The notes: generated by a model not told the origin, from the sequence alone. Positions 29,022 through 42,018 are shown, counted from the first letter of the stretch. The stretch is 64,000 nt of DNA from an uncultured Haliea sp. (GCA_947258585.1 CAMYIZ010000030.1:124001-188000); one strand, 5' to 3'. Numbers and translations: made by a program.

Positions 29022-29604
29022 CCGGGGAACCCAGGGTGGTTGCGACACCGTGCCGGGCCAGCAACTGCCAGGTTTCCGCCAGCGGCAAACCGACCACGTT
29101 GCTGTAGCTGCCCTCAATACTGCTGACCAGGGCGCCGCCCAGACCCTGGATTCCATAGCCGCCGGCCTTGTCCCAGGGCTCCGGCGTCGCCAGATAGTTC
29201 TCGCATACCTCGCGGCAGAGGGTCAGGAAAGTCACCCGGGTTTCCACCTCAACCGCCGCGGCGCCATCGGCGGAACGCAGACAGACCGCCGTAATCACCG
29301 AGTGGGTGCGCCCGCTGAGACGGGCCAGCATGGCGAGACCGCCAAAGTGATCCGCAGGTTTGCCGAGGACATCCTCATCGATCACCACGGTGGTATCGGC
29401 CGCCAGTACCGGCGCCCCATCGCCGCGCCGGTTCCAGACTGTCTCCGCCTTTTCCCGGGCCATACGGATAACGTAGCTGAGGGCAGCTTCACCCGAACAT
29501 ACACTCTCATCAATCGCCGCAGCATCCACTACGAAATGGACACCGAGTCGGGTCAACAGTTCATGCCGGCGAGGGGAAGCGGATGCGAGGATAAGCGTTT
29601 GCAT
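29014..29604 (-). CDS. maf: Maf/YhdE-type nucleoside triphosphate pyrophosphatase
   Basis: The 196-residue protein has the Maf signature LASASPRRHELL, the AREKAE helix, VLAADTTVVIDEDVLGKP and the C-terminal KAGGYGIQGLGG. Family members hydrolyse dTTP/UTP or modified nucleotides as house-cleaning enzymes; the position after mreD fits YhdE. The ATG at 29604 starts immediately before the signature and ends two bases from the mreD stop. Confidence 0.94.
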   Translation of the reverse strand: MQTLILASASPRRHELLTRLGVHFVVDAAAIDESVCSGEAALSYVIRMAREKAETVWNRRGDGAPVLAADTTVVIDEDVLGKPADHFGGLAMLARLSGRTHSVITAVCLRSADGAAAVEVETRVTFLTLCREVCENYLATPEPWDKAGGYGIQGLGGALVSSIEGSYSNVVGLPLAETWQLLARHGVATTLGSPDG

Positions 29605-29605
29605 G

Positions 29606-30094
29606 TCAACTGATCCGGTAGTGGCGACGGATACCGCGCAGCAGGTGGAGGACAACGGGCCAGAGCAGGGCGCTGGACACCGCCGGCAGCAGGAACAGAA
29701 GGCTGCGGGCACCGGCGCCCTCCAGGTTCTGCACCCACTGCCCGAGTAACTGGTGCAAACCAATCAGCAAAAACACTACGCCACACTGCTGCCACAGGCT
29801 GAATACCCGCAGTCGCTGGTACACCAGCAGCGAGCAGAACGCCAGCACCGAGAGAGAGAATGCATTCTGGCCGAGCACAGCACCCTCAAGTACGTCTACC
29901 AGCAGCCCCAGCAGCAGTGCGGTGAAAATACCAACGCGGTGCGGCAGGGCGATACACCAGTAGATGACCACCAGTGCAATCCATTCCGGGCGAGCCCACA
30001 GCAGCCACTGCGGCAGGGGCACCACCGCCAGCACCGCTGCCACCAAGAAGCTGGCCGCCACCACGGTGAATACCAGCGCGTTCCCCGCCGTCAC
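29606..30094 (-). CDS. mreD: Rod shape-determining protein MreD
   Basis: The 162-residue integral membrane protein has about five hydrophobic segments and the conserved segment PEWIALVVIYWCIALPHRVGI. It belongs to the elongasome with MreB, MreC, RodA and PBP2. It lies three bases after mreC and two bases before maf. Confidence 0.93.
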   Translation of the reverse strand: MTAGNALVFTVVAASFLVAAVLAVVPLPQWLLWARPEWIALVVIYWCIALPHRVGIFTALLLGLLVDVLEGAVLGQNAFSLSVLAFCSLLVYQRLRVFSLWQQCGVVFLLIGLHQLLGQWVQNLEGAGARSLLFLLPAVSSALLWPVVLHLLRGIRRHYRIS

Positions 30095-30097
30095 GAC

Positions 30098-30952
30098 TCA
30101 GGACTCCGGGGCCGCGGGGACCGGTTCCTCCGGCGCCTCGATAAAGACCAGCAGGACGTGGCGGCTGCGGTTCAGGGCCGCACTCGGGCGGGCAATGACT
30201 CGCGCGAAGGGCTGGCCGGGGTCACGCTGCACCAACACGACCTCGCCCACGGGGTAACCCACGGGAAAGCGGCCCCCGAGACCGGAGCTCACCAGCAGGT
30301 CTCCTTCCTGAATGTCAGTGGTCGCGGAAATATGCTGGATCTCCAGGGCGTCCAGAGAGCCGGTACCCTCGGCGATGGCGCGAATACCGTTGCGGTTGAC
30401 CTGAACCGGCAGCGAGTGGGTCTGGTCTGTCAGCAACAGCACCCGGGAGGTCAGCTCACCGACATCGATGATCTGGCCCATAAGCCCATCGGCGTCAATC
30501 AGCGGCTGGCCAACATAGACGCCATCCCGGGCCCCCTTGTTGAGCACCAGCTGATGTCGGACCGGGTCCGGTGACACCCCGATAAGCTCGGCGACCAGCA
30601 CGTCATTGCGCAACATGGCGGTGGAATTGAGCAGCCCGCGCAGGCGGGTATTCTCGGCCTGCAAGGACGCCATCTGCAGCGAGCGCCCCTGCAGCAGGAG
30701 GTTTTCCCGGTGCAGGCGCTGGTTGTCCTCCAGCAGCTGGCGGCGAGCGCGGATATGGGTGTCTCGCCAGGCGCCGAGACTGGCAGGGATGTCGGCGATC
30801 CAGGTCACCGGCGCCGCCAGGTTATCCAGCACGGCGCGTGTCTGCGCGAGGCTGTTGAAACGCAGGTCGGCGGTGATCAGGCACACGACCACCAGGACCG
30901 CCAGCAAAATGCGCAGGCCGAGGTGGGATTCCTTGAGAAATAGCGGCTTGAT
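30098..30952 (-). CDS. mreC: Rod shape-determining protein MreC
   Basis: The roughly 284-residue bitopic protein has a membrane helix (LRILLAVLVVVCLITADLRF), a coiled coil (about 60-105) and a beta-rich C-terminal domain with GLMGQIIDVGELTSRVLLLTD and DLLVSSGLGGRFPVGYPVGEV. The start is problematic: homology begins at IKPLFLKESHLG, encoded from an ATC at 30952, and no ATG, GTG or TTG lies nearby. The nearest usual starts are GTG 31045 and an in-frame start at 31069, both well inside mreB, or TTG 30907 within the membrane helix. Confidence 0.88.
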   Translation of the reverse strand: MKPLFLKESHLGLRILLAVLVVVCLITADLRFNSLAQTRAVLDNLAAPVTWIADIPASLGAWRDTHIRARRQLLEDNQRLHRENLLLQGRSLQMASLQAENTRLRGLLNSTAMLRNDVLVAELIGVSPDPVRHQLVLNKGARDGVYVGQPLIDADGLMGQIIDVGELTSRVLLLTDQTHSLPVQVNRNGIRAIAEGTGSLDALEIQHISATTDIQEGDLLVSSGLGGRFPVGYPVGEVVLVQRDPGQPFARVIARPSAALNRSRHVLLVFIEAPEEPVPAAPES

Positions 30953-30971
30953 AGCAGCGCCCGCGACAGGG

Positions 30972-32015
<1,044 letters not shown>

Positions 32016-32249
32016 TTACTACCTTGTGAATAGATCGGGGAACTCCGGTCGCGGAGCTCTGCAAGCACCCCTTGCTGCCACCTTTCCGGGTTGGGACTGC
32101 CCTCGGACAAAACGCGGCAATATCATTATTCTGCGGTGTGGGACTTAGCTCGCAACTGTATCAATCGCGGGGATTTTGAGCAAGGCGCAAATGTGATAAC
32201 TTTACGCCCCCGCCGTGCAGGCGGCACATTACCAACGGTAGCGAAGTCG

Positions 32250-32537
32250 ATGACAGTAAAGCAGGACGAAATTGAGAAAATCGCCGAGCTGGCGCGAGTC
32301 CGGATCGCTCCGGAAGAGGCGGCCGAGGTCACCGCTCGCATCGCCAATATCCTGACCCTCGTGGACCAGCTGCAGGCCGTCGACACTGACGGGGTAGAGC
32401 CCATGGCCAACCCTCTGGATGCGGTCCAGCGCCTGCGCGCGGATACCGTTACCGAAATCAACCAGCGCGAGGCCTTCCAGGCAATCGCACCGGCGGTGGA
32501 AAACGGCCTGTACCTGGTCCCCAAAGTCATCGAATAG
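32250..32537 (+). CDS. gatC: Aspartyl/glutamyl-tRNA amidotransferase subunit C
   Basis: The 95-residue protein has the GatC features [37 protein letters not shown] and the C-terminal [13 protein letters not shown]. GatC wraps around GatA and stabilises the GatCAB complex that amidates misacylated Glu-tRNA(Gln) or Asp-tRNA(Asn). The ATG at 32250 is chosen by family length. A short GC stem lies in the gap to gatA. Confidence 0.95.
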   Translation: MTVKQDEIEKIAELARVRIAPEEAAEVTARIANILTLVDQLQAVDTDGVEPMANPLDAVQRLRADTVTEINQREAFQAIAPAVENGLYLVPKVIE

Positions 32538-32563
32538 CGGCCAGGCCGCCTGCAGGACGTCTC

Positions 32564-34017
32564 ATGCATGAACTTTCAGTCGCCCAGCTGAGCCTCGGGC
32601 TGCGCGAGAAGCAGTTTTCCAGCCTTGAACTCACGCGCCGCTACCTCGACCGTATCCGCGCGCTCGACGGACAGTACAACAGCTTTGTCACCGTCGACGA
32701 AGAAGGCGCCCTGGCGGCGGCCGCGGCGGCGGACGCTCGCCTGGCGGCGGGGGAAACCGGACCACTGCTGGGTATACCGCTGGCCCACAAGGACATTTTC
32801 TGCACCCGCGGCATCCGCACCAGCTGTGGCTCCAGAATGCTGGACAATTTCGTTCCGCCCTATGACGCGACAGTCACCTCGCGCCTGCGCGAGGCGGGCA
32901 CCGTCATGCTCGGCAAGACCAATATGGACGAGTTCGCCATGGGCTCCTCCAACGAGTCCAGTTTTTACGGCCCGGTTCACAACCCCTGGCGCCCCGACTG
33001 TGTGCCCGGCGGGTCCTCCGGCGGTTCCGCCGCCGCGGTCGCAGCCCGCCTTGCGCCGCTCGCGACGGGCACCGACACCGGCGGGTCGATCCGCCAACCG
33101 GCGGCTTTCTGCGGCATCACCGGCCTCAAGCCCACCTACGGGCGGGTGTCCCGACTGGGCATGGTGGCCTTTGCCTCCAGTCTGGACCAGGGCGGGCCCA
33201 TGGCCCGCAGCGCCGAGGACTGCGCCCTGCTGCTGAACGCCATGGCCGGCTTTGACCCGCTGGACTCCACCTCCTCCGAACTGCCGGTAGAAGACTACAG
33301 CGCCGGCTTGCAGCAGCCGCTGGCCGGCTTGCGCATTGGCCTGCCCCGGGAGTATTTCGGCCAGGGCCTGGACGCGGCCACCGGAGAGCGAATCCACGCC
33401 GCCCTGGCACTGCTGGAGCAGCAGGGCGCGAAACTGGTGGACATTTCCCTGCCCCATACCGGGCTCAGCATTCCAACCTACTACATCATCGCGCCCGCGG
33501 AAGCCTCCACCAACCTGTCGCGCTTTGACGGCGTGCGCTACGGCTACCGCTGCACGCAGCCACAGAACCTGCACGATCTCTATACCCGCAGCCGCCAGGA
33601 GGGCTTCGGCGACGAGGTCAAGCGGCGCATCCTGGTGGGCACCTATGCGCTGTCCGCCGGCTATTACGACGCCTATTACAAGAAGGCCCAGCAGGTCCGG
33701 CGCCTGATCCGGCAGGATTTCCTCGACGCCTTTGACGCGGTGGATGTGATCGCCGGCCCCACTACGCCGGGGCCCGCCTTCGCGCTCGGCGCCAAGGGCA
33801 GCGACCCGCTGGCCATGTACCTGGAGGATGTCTACACCCTGGCGGTGAACCTGGCCGGCCTGCCCGGCATGTCCGTGCCCGCCGGGATGGTGGATGGCAG
33901 ACCGGTGGGCCTGCAGCTGATCGGCCAGCACTTCCAGGAAGCGCGTCTGCTCAACGTCGGGCACCAGCTGCAGCAGGCCTCGGACTGGCACTTGCAGGCC
34001 CCGGCGGGAGGTGAGCA

Positions 34018-34021
<4 letters not shown>
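32564..34021 (+). CDS. gatA: Aspartyl/glutamyl-tRNA amidotransferase subunit A
   Basis: The 485-residue amidase-signature enzyme generates ammonia from glutamine. The Ser-cisSer-Lys triad is visible: Lys in [10 protein letters not shown] and the serines in [14 protein letters not shown] and [15 protein letters not shown]. The stop overlaps the gatB ATG (ATGA at 34018-34021). Confidence 0.98.
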
Positions 34022-35480
<1,459 letters not shown>

Positions 35481-35484
<4 letters not shown>

Positions 35485-35774
35485 AAAAAGACAAGGAAAA
35501 GGTCATCGACGAGGTCTGGACCGAGGAGCACGTTCGCAGCTTCCTGCAGGTCCGCGCCCACGATGGCAGCGACACTGACTTCCACATGCTGCTGAAAGCC
35601 TACCAGAGCATGCGCGCCTCGGATTTCGAGCTGTTCGTGGACTTCTTCATCAGCGACGGACGCAAGCTGAATGCCACGGGCAAGGACGGCCGCAGCGTGC
35701 TGCAGATCGTCGACGAGCATCGCCACGGGAAAGAGTACGCGGACATCCTTCGCCGCGCCGGCGCCAGCGCCTGA
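35481..35774 (+). CDS. Small conserved protein, PA4642-like
   Basis: The 97-residue acidic/basic protein starts at an ATG overlapping the gatB stop (ATGA). The segment [28 protein letters not shown] followed by [25 protein letters not shown] resembles small pseudomonad proteins of the PA4642 type and has an ankyrin-like helix-turn-helix character. The family assignment is from memory of its sequence pattern. The function is unknown; the overlap suggests co-translation with gatB. Confidence 0.7.
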
Positions 35775-35796
35775 GGCCGGCCAGGCCCGACCACTC

Positions 35797-36405
35797 CTAA
35801 CTGTCGCTGGGTACCCTGCCCTTGAGAAACCGCTCGCGATTCCGGCGCTTTTGCTCATCACTCTTGCGCAACAGCAGGTAAACGGCGCCGGTACCGCCAT
35901 GGCGGGGCTGGGCGCTGTGGAATGCCTGCACCACCGGCATCTCCCGCAGCCAGACATCGACATGCCCCTTGAGCACTGCACTGCGCTCCCGCTCGGCCTT
36001 GCGCTCGCCCTTGCCGTGGATCAGCAGGGCACTGCGCACCCCCAGCTCGAAGCACTGCTCGACAAAGTCGAACAGTTCCCTGCGGGCCACACGCACCGTC
36101 ATCCGGTGCATGTCCAGCCGGGCCTCCTGGTCATACCGGCCCTGGCGTAACTTGCGATAGACCCCGTTCTGCACCCCCGGCCGCTTGAACTCCAGCACAT
36201 ACCAGGGGTCCAGCGGCTCGGCCTCGCGGTCGTTGAGAGTATTCCGGTCCGCCTCCGGAGCGGACACCGCTGCCTGCCGCCGCTCTGCCAGGGAGCTGTC
36301 GCGGTCGTCCACGGACCCACCGCCCAACGCCACCCTGCGCTCCCGCTTGAGTGGCACCACGTCGACCATTTCCTGGTGAAAAAGCGTTTTGTCGTCGTCA
36401 GCCAT
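35797..36405 (-). CDS. Smr-domain protein (SmrA/SmrB type nuclease)
   Basis: The 202-residue protein has a variable N-terminal half and a C-terminal Smr domain from about residue 95: LDMHRMTVRVARRELFDFVEQ, SALLIHGKGERK and VVQAFHSAQPRHGGTGAVYLLLR, carrying the LDxH and HGxG motifs. Smr domains cut nucleic acids; in E. coli SmrB rescues collided ribosomes, and SmrA is similar. Which paralogue this is cannot be decided from sequence alone. It is convergent with the gatB-linked small gene. Confidence 0.87.
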   Translation of the reverse strand: MADDDKTLFHQEMVDVVPLKRERRVALGGGSVDDRDSSLAERRQAAVSAPEADRNTLNDREAEPLDPWYVLEFKRPGVQNGVYRKLRQGRYDQEARLDMHRMTVRVARRELFDFVEQCFELGVRSALLIHGKGERKAERERSAVLKGHVDVWLREMPVVQAFHSAQPRHGGTGAVYLLLRKSDEQKRRNRERFLKGRVPSDS

Positions 36406-36464
36406 GGCTTCGCGCTCCCATGCGATGCATTATTATAACCGACACCCGGGAGCACAAGCTGATT

Positions 36465-37193
36465 ATGGAAGGAAACCTGGTGCGCGGCGCCGACTACCTG
36501 GTGCGCGGCGCCCGCCTGTTGACACATCCGGCGCTGCGGCTGTTCGTGATCGTGCCGCTGCTGGTCAACATACTGATCTTCGGGTCCCTGCTGGGCCTGA
36601 CATTCAGCTTCCTCGACCGCAGCATCAGCAGCTGGATGGCGGCCCTGCCCGACTGGCTGGGTTTTCTCGAGTGGATTATCTGGCCCCTGCTGGTGGTGGT
36701 GTTTGCCCTGCTCACCGGTTATGCCTTTACCGCCGTTGCCCTGTTGCTGGCCTCGCCCTTCAACAACCTGCTGGCCGAGAAAACAGAGGAACTGGTGACC
36801 GGCCAAGCCGTTGACGCCCTCGAGGGCCCGCTGGCGGCACTGCTGTCGGTGCCCAGGGCCGTGCTGCGGGAACTTGCCAAGCTGTTGTATTACCTGCCGA
36901 TGGCCCTGCTGGTCCTGATCCTGAGCTTTGTGCCGGGCCTCAACCTCGCCGCGCCGTTGCTCTGGTTCCTGCTGGGCGCCTGGATGATGAGCATCCAGTT
37001 CGTGGACTACCCGGTGGACAACCACCAGCTGGGGTTCGCGGAGGTGAAGGTCGCCGTCGGCCGGCGCCGCCTCAGCAGCCTGGGTTTCGGCGGCCTCGTG
37101 GCCCTGTGCGCGGGAATCCCGGTGGTCAACTTCTTCGTGGTGCCCGCCGCGGTGGTGGGCGCCACCCTGCTGTGGTGCGAGGAGCTCCGCTAG
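36465..37193 (+). CDS. cysZ: Sulfate transporter CysZ
   Basis: The 242-residue membrane protein has the DUF540/CysZ pattern: LVRGARLLTHPALRLFVIVPLLVN, a re-entrant helical core, LLASPFNNLLAEKTEELVTG and the conserved SIQFVDYPVDNHQLGF. CysZ imports sulfate for cysteine synthesis. The ATG at 36465 gives family length; another ATG at 36420 is possible. It is divergent from the Smr gene and convergent with rhlB. Confidence 0.92.
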   Translation: MEGNLVRGADYLVRGARLLTHPALRLFVIVPLLVNILIFGSLLGLTFSFLDRSISSWMAALPDWLGFLEWIIWPLLVVVFALLTGYAFTAVALLLASPFNNLLAEKTEELVTGQAVDALEGPLAALLSVPRAVLRELAKLLYYLPMALLVLILSFVPGLNLAAPLLWFLLGAWMMSIQFVDYPVDNHQLGFAEVKVAVGRRRLSSLGFGGLVALCAGIPVVNFFVVPAAVVGATLLWCEELR

Positions 37194-37206
37194 CGGCGCG
37201 CTCGCT

Positions 37207-38580
37207 CTACGCCAGCAACTCCGCCGGCGGGTGGGTGCATTCCAGCCGCTCCCCGAGCAGGGCTTCGATGTCGGGCAACAGAAAGGCGTCGTCCTCGCTG
37301 GCAAAGCTGATGGAGGTACCGGTGGCGCCGGCACGGCCGGTGCGGCCGATGCGATGCACGTAATCGTCCGGGTCTTCGGGCAGGTTGTAGTTCACCACGT
37401 GACTGACACCCTCGACATGGATACCGCGGCCGGCGACATCGGTGGCTACCAGCACCTTTATCTCGCCCTTCTTGAACTGGGCCAGGGTGCTGCTGCGCTT
37501 GGCCTGGGGGATCTCACCGGAGAGAATACCGCAGGAGACGCCGGCTTTGCGCAGGCGCTCGTGCAGGCGGCGGACCTGGTCGCGACGGTTGGCGAAGACG
37601 ATGACGCTGGTAGCCTCGGGACTGCGCACCAGGTTGACCAGCAGTTTGTAGCGCTGCTCGCTGCTCACCAGGTAGACTTTCTGGTCGACCGAATCGGTGG
37701 CCACGTGGTCGGGCTCGATCTCCACCGTTATCGGCTCGTAGGTCCACTGCTCGGACAGATTGATGATGTCCTGGGTAAAGGTGGCCGAAAACAGCAGGGT
37801 CTGACGGTCTTCCCTGCGCGGCGTGGCGCGAACGATGCGCTTGACCTGGGGGATGAAGCCCATGTCCAGCATCCGGTCAGCTTCGTCGAGCACCAGGATT
37901 TCCACCCGGTCGAGGAACACGTCCCGGCGCTGCATAAAGTCAATCAGGCGCCCCGGGGTCGCGACCACCAGGTCGACCACCACCGAACCGAGGCGGTTGA
38001 GCTGCTTTTGGTAATCCATCCCGCCGATCAGGGTCGCCACCTTGAGCCCGGTGTGCCGCGCCAGTTCCTCGGCGTCCGCCGCGATCTGCATCACCAGTTC
38101 CCGGGTCGGTGCGATCACCAGTGCCCGCGGCTCGCCCAGAAAGCGTTCACCTTCTTCGGGGTTGCAGAGCAGATCGTTGAACACCGTGATGAGAAAGGCA
38201 GCGGTCTTGCCGGTGCCGGTCTGGGCCTTGCCGATAGCGTCGTGACCCTGCAGGGTATGGGGCAGAATGGCGGCCTGGATGGGCGAGCAGTACTGGAAGC
38301 CGAGGTCGGCGATGCCGTGCATCAGCTCCTCGCGCAGGCCCAGGTCGTGGAACCGGGTCTGTCCTTCCTGCGGCGGCACCTGGAAATCGTCCAGCGACCA
38401 CGTATCCTCGACCCTGGCGGCTTGCCGCGGACGAGAGCGCCCGGACTTGCCCTGGCCGCGGTCGCTGTGACCGGGACTGCGAGGTGGCTTGCCATGGGTG
38501 GAATCGCTGCTGGGGGCTTCCGGGGTGGGAGCGGGGGAAGCAGAGCTGCTGCCGCCGCGACCGAGTAGACTCTTGATCAA
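37207..38580 (-). CDS. rhlB: ATP-dependent RNA helicase RhlB
   Basis: The 457-residue DEAD-box helicase has a Ser/Pro/Arg-rich N-terminal extension (about 1-75), then the Q motif, Walker [21 protein letters not shown] ([13 protein letters not shown]), SAT (LLFSATFT) and [10 protein letters not shown]. RhlB unwinds RNA for the RNase E degradosome. It begins with TTG 38580 preceded by AGGAAA. It lacks a long basic C-terminal tail. Confidence 0.93.
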   Translation of the reverse strand: MIKSLLGRGGSSSASPAPTPEAPSSDSTHGKPPRSPGHSDRGQGKSGRSRPRQAARVEDTWSLDDFQVPPQEGQTRFHDLGLREELMHGIADLGFQYCSPIQAAILPHTLQGHDAIGKAQTGTGKTAAFLITVFNDLLCNPEEGERFLGEPRALVIAPTRELVMQIAADAEELARHTGLKVATLIGGMDYQKQLNRLGSVVVDLVVATPGRLIDFMQRRDVFLDRVEILVLDEADRMLDMGFIPQVKRIVRATPRREDRQTLLFSATFTQDIINLSEQWTYEPITVEIEPDHVATDSVDQKVYLVSSEQRYKLLVNLVRSPEATSVIVFANRRDQVRRLHERLRKAGVSCGILSGEIPQAKRSSTLAQFKKGEIKVLVATDVAGRGIHVEGVSHVVNYNLPEDPDDYVHRIGRTGRAGATGTSISFASEDDAFLLPDIEALLGERLECTHPPAELLA

Positions 38581-38627
38581 GGTAATTTCCTGTCCGGGTT
38601 CACAATATACCGCTGCGTAATGGCGCG

Positions 38628-39242
38628 CTAGTCTAGCATTTTTGGCCGTGAATAGCTGTGCCGGGGGAAAAGGCGTGAAAGGTAGTAGTCGACGCTAAAG
38701 AAACGCCCTCCCCCCAGCCACACCAGCGCCAGCAGCATGATGAAATAGGTCGCGGCAAACTCGATTCCGTTGTTGAGAATCACCAGGTTGCCGTGCTCCG
38801 TGAGCCAGGCGTAATTGCCGTGCTCGCGCAGCAGATCATGGGCCGTACCCAGGCGCACCGCGATCTCCTCCGAGCCGGAATCGGCGATGGCCGCCCACCC
38901 GTTTTGCCAGTGCACAGTCAGCGCGGCGACGGCCATGGTCACCAGCAGGGGCAGCGCGACCCAGCGGGTGGCGAGGCCCAGTAGCAGCAGGAGCGCGCCA
39001 ATGGCCTCGGTATAGGCCGCCAGGTGGGCCAGCAGCGCTGGAAACGGCAGTCCCAGACCCCAGTCCGGATTGCCAAACCACTCGATGGTGTTGTCCATCG
39101 CCCCGATCTTCTGCACCCCGGCGAACCAGAACACCGGCACCAGGTAGAGCCGCAAGGCCAGCGCTGGCAGCCAGTCCAGGTGGCGCAGGGAGCCAAATAC
39201 CCCCTCGTGCAGCGTGTAGTAACAGGATGCCAGGCGATTCAT
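38628..39242 (-). CDS. DoxX-family membrane protein
   Basis: The 204-residue inner-membrane protein has four hydrophobic segments and DoxX-family features ([42 protein letters not shown]). DoxX-like proteins are linked with redox or quinone functions, but the substrate is unclear. It replaces murI, which follows moeB in Pseudomonas. It is 47 bases from rhlB on the same strand. Confidence 0.85.
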   Translation of the reverse strand: MNRLASCYYTLHEGVFGSLRHLDWLPALALRLYLVPVFWFAGVQKIGAMDNTIEWFGNPDWGLGLPFPALLAHLAAYTEAIGALLLLLGLATRWVALPLLVTMAVAALTVHWQNGWAAIADSGSEEIAVRLGTAHDLLREHGNYAWLTEHGNLVILNNGIEFAATYFIMLLALVWLGGGRFFSVDYYLSRLFPRHSYSRPKMLD

Positions 39243-39294
39243 CTTCGAGCCTCGTGGAATTCAGGCATTGTGACAGTGGCGGCGGCAAAAAGTT

Positions 39295-39350
39295 TGCCGC
39301 AGCGTCGGCTGTCGCAGCAACGGCTGCCGCAGCATCGGCTGCCGCAGCAA
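39295..39350. repeat. 15-bp tandem repeat (about 3.7 units)
   Basis: Units CGGCTGTCGCAGCAA (39306), CGGCTGCCGCAGCAT (39321) and CGGCTGCCGCAGCAA (39336) follow a partial unit, in the gap between moeB and doxX. A minus-strand frame across it would read Ala-rich repeats, but no gene start uses it. Confidence 0.8.
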
Positions 39351-39360
39351 GCAACGCGCC

Positions 39361-40110
39361 CTATGGCCGGCAATCCGGGCATTCAGGGCGCCGGCCCAGG
39401 GTCAGCCGCTGCACGGCCAGGCTGCGCAGGTCCAGCACCAGCAGGGCGTTGCGCAGGGTCGACTCCATGCCGACCAGGTATTTTATAGCCTCCAGGGCCT
39501 GCAGCGAACCCAGAACCCCGACCACGGGACCCAGCACGCCGTTCTCGCTGCAGGACAGGCCCCCGTCATCCGCTGCCGCCTCCGGGTACAGGCAGCGATA
39601 ACAGGGTCCGCCAGCTGCCGTGTCAAAGAGCGCCAGCTGCCCTTCGAGGCGAATGGCGGCGGCGGACAGCAGGGGGACACCCGCCGCCACACAGGCCCGG
39701 TTGAGGGCATAGCGGGTGGCAAAACGGTCGCTGGCATCGAGCACCAGGTCAACACCCTCCACCGCCGCTGGCATACTGACGGCATCGAGATGACGATCAA
39801 TCACGTCCACCCGGACCCCGCGATTGATGGCGCTCACGGCACGGGCGGCGGAGCGCGCCTTGTTGTCGCCCAGGCCCGCTTCGGTATGGGCAATCTGGCG
39901 CTGCAGATTGCTGAGCTCCACCCGGTCGCCATCCGCCAGGCGCAGGGTCCCGACGCCGGCAGCGGCCAGGTACAGGGCGGCGGGACAGCCGAGGCCGCCC
40001 AGACCCACCACCAGCACCGTCGCTGCCGCCAGCATTTCCTGGCCGGCGACATCCACATCCGGCACCAGCAGCTGCCGGCTGTAGCGCTCCAGATCCACGT
40101 CATCCAGCAC
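39361..40110 (-). CDS. moeB: Molybdopterin-synthase adenylyltransferase MoeB (ThiF/E1-like)
   Basis: The roughly 249-residue E1-like enzyme has the ATP loop VVGLGGLGCPAALYLAAAGVG, LSNLQRQIAHTEAGLGDNKA and two zinc CxxC pairs (CYRC, CPDC). MoeB activates the MoaD C terminus for molybdopterin synthesis; a ThiF-type role cannot be excluded. The GTG at 40110 (LDDVDLERYSRQLL) aligns with E. coli MoeB and overlaps prmC by 11 bases; an in-frame ATG lies at 40185. The order hemA-prfA-prmC-moeB supports MoeB. Confidence 0.9.
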   Translation of the reverse strand: MLDDVDLERYSRQLLVPDVDVAGQEMLAAATVLVVGLGGLGCPAALYLAAAGVGTLRLADGDRVELSNLQRQIAHTEAGLGDNKARSAARAVSAINRGVRVDVIDRHLDAVSMPAAVEGVDLVLDASDRFATRYALNRACVAAGVPLLSAAAIRLEGQLALFDTAAGGPCYRCLYPEAAADDGGLSCSENGVLGPVVGVLGSLQALEAIKYLVGMESTLRNALLVLDLRSLAVQRLTLGRRPECPDCRP

Positions 40111-40933
40111 CGCGGCGCCCCCCGGAGATCCGTTCCCGGCCACCCAGGTCGCGACGGGTCGCCACCTCGTCAAAGCCGGCGGCAACCAGCAATTGCCTTA
40201 CCGCCTCGCCCTGCTGGAATCCGTGTTCCAGCAGCAGCCACCCGCCCGGCCGGAGGTGCGCGGACGCGCCCGCCGCCAGCTGCCGCAGGTCGTCGAGACC
40301 GCTGGCCCCGGCCACCAGCGCGTTGCGAGGCTCAAAGCGCACGTCCCCGCTGGCCAGCCAGGGGCTGTCACTTTCCACATAGGGCGGGTTGCTGACAATC
40401 AGTTCGAAGCGTGCGCCGGACAGGGCGGCAAACCAGTCGGAGGACAGCAGACGCACGCGCCCCGGGCAGAGCCGCCGGACATTGTCTTCGGCCACTGCCA
40501 GCGCCGCCGCGGAGACGTCGGCTGCAGTCAGCTGCCAGGAGGGGCGCTCGGTCGCCAGGGCCAGGGCAATGGCGCCGCTGCCAGTGCCGAGATCCAGCAC
40601 CGTTGCGGTCGCGGGCAGCGCCAGCTCCAGGGCCCACTCCACCAGGGTCTCGGTTTCCGGACGGGGAATCAGGGTGGCCTCGGTCACCCGCAGCGGCAGG
40701 GACCAGAACTCCCGCTCGCCGGTCAGGTAGGCCACCGGCGCGCCGCAGCGGCGCCGCTCCAGCAGGGCCGCGAACTCGGCCGCTTGCGTCGCGCTCAGCC
40801 GATGTTCCGGCCATGCGTAGAGCCAGCTGCGGGGTTTTTCGAGAAGGTGGCCGAGCAGGATTTCAGCGTCGCGGCGCGGGCTGTCGCCCGGCAGCTCATC
40901 GCCGGCGCGCAGGCAGGCCCCGACCGTCGTCAT
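40100..40933 (-). CDS. prmC: Release-factor glutamine methyltransferase PrmC (HemK)
   Basis: The 277-residue SAM-dependent enzyme methylates the GGQ glutamine of release factors. It has a helical N-terminal domain with YLTGEREFWSLPLRV and TLIPRPETETLVEW, SAM motif VLDLGTGSGAIALALA and catalytic NPPYVE. Its ATG overlaps the prfA stop by one base, so enzyme and substrate are co-expressed. Confidence 0.96.
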   Translation of the reverse strand: MTTVGACLRAGDELPGDSPRRDAEILLGHLLEKPRSWLYAWPEHRLSATQAAEFAALLERRRCGAPVAYLTGEREFWSLPLRVTEATLIPRPETETLVEWALELALPATATVLDLGTGSGAIALALATERPSWQLTAADVSAAALAVAEDNVRRLCPGRVRLLSSDWFAALSGARFELIVSNPPYVESDSPWLASGDVRFEPRNALVAGASGLDDLRQLAAGASAHLRPGGWLLLEHGFQQGEAVRQLLVAAGFDEVATRRDLGGRERISGGRRGAG

Positions 40934-42018
40934 CAGTGTGCGGCCAGCGCCGCCAGCTGATCCGCCTGGTACTCCTGCCGCAGGGGACCGACGATGGCAC
41001 CGAGGTTGCCCTCCATCACCTCATCCAGGCTGTACAGGGTGAGGTTGATGCGGTGGTCGGTGACCCGGCCCTGGGGAAAGTTGTAGGTGCGGATTCGCTC
41101 GGAACGGTCGCCGCTGCCGACGAGATTGCGGCGCTGCTCGGCCTGCTCCGCAGCCTGCTTGTCCACCGCCGACGACATCAGTTTCGCCTGCAGCAGGGAC
41201 AGGGCCCGGGCCCGGTTCTTGTGCTGGGAGCGCTCGTCCTGGCATTCCACCACGATACCGCTGGGCAGGTGGGTGATCCGCACGGCCGAATCGGTCTTGT
41301 TGACGTGCTGGCCACCGGCGCCCGAGGCACGGAAGGTGTCCACACGAATATCTGCCTTGCTGATCTCACCGACATCCACCTCGTCCGGCTCCGGCATCAC
41401 CGCCACGGTACAGGCGGAGGTGTGGATACGACCCTGGGACTCGGTAGCAGGCACCCGCTGCACGCGGTGGGCGCCGGACTCGAACTTGAGATGGGCGTAG
41501 ACGTCGCGCCCTTCCACCAGGCTGATGACCTCCTTGTAGCCGCCGTGCTCGCCGTGGCGCTCCGACAGCACTTCGATGCGCCAGCCCATGTGTTCCGCGT
41601 AGCGGCAGTACATGCGAAACAGGTCGCCGGCAAAGATTGCCGCCTCGTCACCGCCGGTGCCCGCGCGCACCTCGAGGAACACGTTGGCGGAGTCGTGGGG
41701 GTCCCTGGGCAGGAGCAGGGTCTGCAGCTCCAGCTCCAGGCTGGCCAGCCGCTGGCCGGTGCTCTCGATTTCCTCCTCGGCCATGGCGACCATTTCCGGA
41801 TCGGACTCCGTCAGCATCTGCCGGGCTTCGGCCAGGTCCTCCCGGACCCGGTTGTACTCGGCGTAACACTGTACTACCGCTTCCAGTTCCGAGTATTCGC
41901 GGGAGAGATCGCGAAACCGGTTCTGGTCGGCGATGGTGTCGGCATCCCCAAGCAGGGCCGACACCTCCTCGTGGCGGTCCGCGAGGGCATCAAGTTTGGT
42001 CAGCAGCGAAGCTTTCAT
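40933..42018 (-). CDS. prfA: Peptide chain release factor 1
   Basis: The 361-residue RF1 decodes UAA and UAG. The stop-codon recognition loop reads PAT in [14 protein letters not shown], as expected for RF1 rather than RF2, and GGQ lies in [19 protein letters not shown]. Its ATG overlaps the hemA stop (ATGA at 42015-42018). Confidence 0.98.
   Translation of the reverse strand: MKASLLTKLDALADRHEEVSALLGDADTIADQNRFRDLSREYSELEAVVQCYAEYNRVREDLAEARQMLTESDPEMVAMAEEEIESTGQRLASLELELQTLLLPRDPHDSANVFLEVRAGTGGDEAAIFAGDLFRMYCRYAEHMGWRIEVLSERHGEHGGYKEVISLVEGRDVYAHLKFESGAHRVQRVPATESQGRIHTSACTVAVMPEPDEVDVGEISKADIRVDTFRASGAGGQHVNKTDSAVRITHLPSGIVVECQDERSQHKNRARALSLLQAKLMSSAVDKQAAEQAEQRRNLVGSGDRSERIRTYNFPQGRVTDHRINLTLYSLDEVMEGNLGAIVGPLRQEYQADQLAALAAH

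Noticed and set aside
37231-38568. 445-codon frame antisense to rhlB
   Set aside because: All DEAD-box motifs are on the minus strand, and this frame is Gly/His-rich shadow sequence.
38836-39354. Ala-rich frame over doxX and the 15-bp repeat
   Set aside because: It is a shifted frame of doxX plus repeat DNA; the DoxX frame has the family pattern.
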